From positions 1-6,301 of the forward strand of contig JAUXFS010000121.1 in the NCBI GenBank assembly GCA_030622775.1: a DNA stretch of 6,301 nucleotides. Direction: 5' to 3'. Position 1 is the stretch's first letter; every line of letters starts with the position of its first letter. Below are positions 5,303-6,301 of the stretch, in pieces. The stretch is from Rhodospirillales bacterium. GTDB taxonomy: Bacteria; Pseudomonadota; Alphaproteobacteria; Rhodospirillales; Defluviicoccaceae. The notes below the pieces were generated by a model, which was given only the letters and a program-made list of their open reading frames with translations, did no database searches and was not told the DNA's origin. A program made the translations under genes and the position numbers.

Positions 5303-6301
5303 ATGAGGGTGCTTGCCGCCGTCGCTCTTCTTTCCGCCGCGGCGTTGAGCTTCGAGGTTCTGCTGGTCCGGATGTTCTCGATCGCCCAGTGGCACCACTT
5401 CGCCTACATGATCATCAGCTTGGCGTTGCTCGGCTACGGCGCCAGCGGCACCTTTCTCAGCTTCACCAGGGAAAGATTGCTGTCGAACTTTCCCCTGGCT
5501 TTTGCCGGATCCGCCGCCCTATTCGGACTTTCGGCGCCGGCAGGATTTGCCCTTTCTCAAACGATTCCCCTCAACGTCCTTGAGATCGCATGGGATCCCG
5601 TTCAACAGCTCCATCTCCTCCTGATCTACGTGATCCTTGCCGTGCCGTTCTTCTGCGCGGCCACCGGTATCGGCCTCGCCCTGGCCGCGGTCGGTGAGAA
5701 CGTCGGCGTCGTCTATCGCAGCGACCTGGTCGGGGCCGGGATTGGCGCGCTAGCCGTCGTCGGTGGGCTGTACGTGTTGCCTCCGGGGGAGTGCCTGAAG
5801 GCGATCGGCGCCATCGGGCTTTCGGCGGCGGCCCTCGCCGGCTGGCATGACAGGGTTCCAAAAGCCTTGCCCGCAATCTTGATCGTGGCGGCCGCGGCGT
5901 TGATCTGGACTTGGCCGGAAGACTGGGCAAAGCCCAAGGTATCACCTTACAAGGAACTGAGCCTCGCCTTGTTGGCGCCGGATGCCGAGGTGGTCGCCGA
6001 ACGCTCCAGTCCTCTGGGTCTGCTCACCGTGGTCCGCAGCCCGACCATACCGTTTCACTACGCACCAGGGCTCGGCCTGGTGTCCAGTTCCGAACCTCCG
6101 GAGCAACTGGGGGTATTTACGGACGGAGGCGCGATGACCGCGATCACCCGCTTCGATGGACGGCTGGACGCCTTCCGTTACCTGGACGAGCAGACATCCG
6201 CCCTCCCTTTTCATCTGCTTGAGCGACCGCGCGTCGCCGTCCTCGGCGCCGGCGCCGGCATCGATATTCTATTGGCAAGGGTGCACGGTTCCCGGGCCAT
6301 C
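5303..6301 (+). CDS. Multi-TM membrane protein with C-terminal spermidine-synthase-like Rossmann domain, 3' truncated
   Basis: From ATG 5303 I read 333 codons without a stop to the window edge. The N-terminal half has about seven membrane segments, near 3-22, 34-54, 63-86, 105-131, 141-160, 166-181 and 188-204. Segment five holds YRSDLVGAGIGAL, a block typical of membrane-bound spermidine-synthase-like proteins. The soluble part begins near 205. It has SPLGLLTVVRSP, HYAPGLGL, FTDGGAMTAI and YLDEQTSALPFHLL, ending in a glycine-rich nucleotide-binding loop VAVLGAGAGIDILLA (311-325) where the sequence is cut. The fold should bind SAM or decarboxylated SAM; whether it makes a polyamine or methylates something is unknown. 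No speD or other polyamine gene is seen. The start overlaps the tail of pcm (TGA, one A, then ATG), which implies translational coupling. The active-site acidic residues after the loop are outside the window. Confidence 0.85.
   Translation, partial: MRVLAAVALLSAAALSFEVLLVRMFSIAQWHHFAYMIISLALLGYGASGTFLSFTRERLLSNFPLAFAGSAALFGLSAPAGFALSQTIPLNVLEIAWDPVQQLHLLLIYVILAVPFFCAATGIGLALAAVGENVGVVYRSDLVGAGIGALAVVGGLYVLPPGECLKAIGAIGLSAAALAGWHDRVPKALPAILIVAAAALIWTWPEDWAKPKVSPYKELSLALLAPDAEVVAERSSPLGLLTVVRSPTIPFHYAPGLGLVSSSEPPEQLGVFTDGGAMTAITRFDGRLDAFRYLDEQTSALPFHLLERPRVAVLGAGAGIDILLARVHGSRAI

Overview
The window looks like chromosomal DNA of a GC-rich alphaproteobacterium, probably Rhodospirillales-like. 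This rests on a bifunctional ispDF fusion placed next to a dusB-ntrB pair (the classic alphaproteobacterial nifR3-ntr arrangement) and on the character of the proteins. No RNA genes, insertion sequences, CRISPR arrays or signs of recent transfer were seen, and the coding density is high.

Left part (1-2662, minus strand): a three-gene run reads leftward. It begins with an 8-TM CcsA/YpjD/HemX-type membrane protein (1862-2662), continues with the tRNA-dihydrouridine synthase dusB (775-1815), and ends with the nitrogen-regulation sensor kinase ntrB (from 764, cut off by the window edge). Gaps are 46 and 10 nt, so this is probably one transcription unit that continues into ntrC outside the window. 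Two mutually exclusive small hairpins lie over the presumed dusB ribosome-binding site.

Middle (2663-4345): a 149-bp divergent control region carries a perfect 7+7 bp dyad and separates the leftward run from ispDF (2812-3978, plus). IspDF supplies two steps of the MEP isoprenoid pathway. It converges tail to tail, with only 10 nt between stops, on cutA (3989-4303 or 4345, minus).

Right part (4304-6301): a non-coding region of about 190-230 bp with a perfect TATAAT box leads into a two-gene plus-strand unit. The first gene is a protein-L-isoaspartate methyltransferase that appears to carry an N-terminal signal peptide (4537-5301). One nucleotide after its stop comes a multi-TM protein with a C-terminal spermidine-synthase-like Rossmann domain (5303 to the window end, incomplete). 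This coupled pair is the most unusual content of the window: an apparently exported SAM-dependent repair enzyme beside a membrane protein carrying a second SAM-type fold. By the positive-inside rule that second domain may also face the periplasm. The topology and function of the pair are inference; the family assignments are firm for PIMT and good for the membrane protein.
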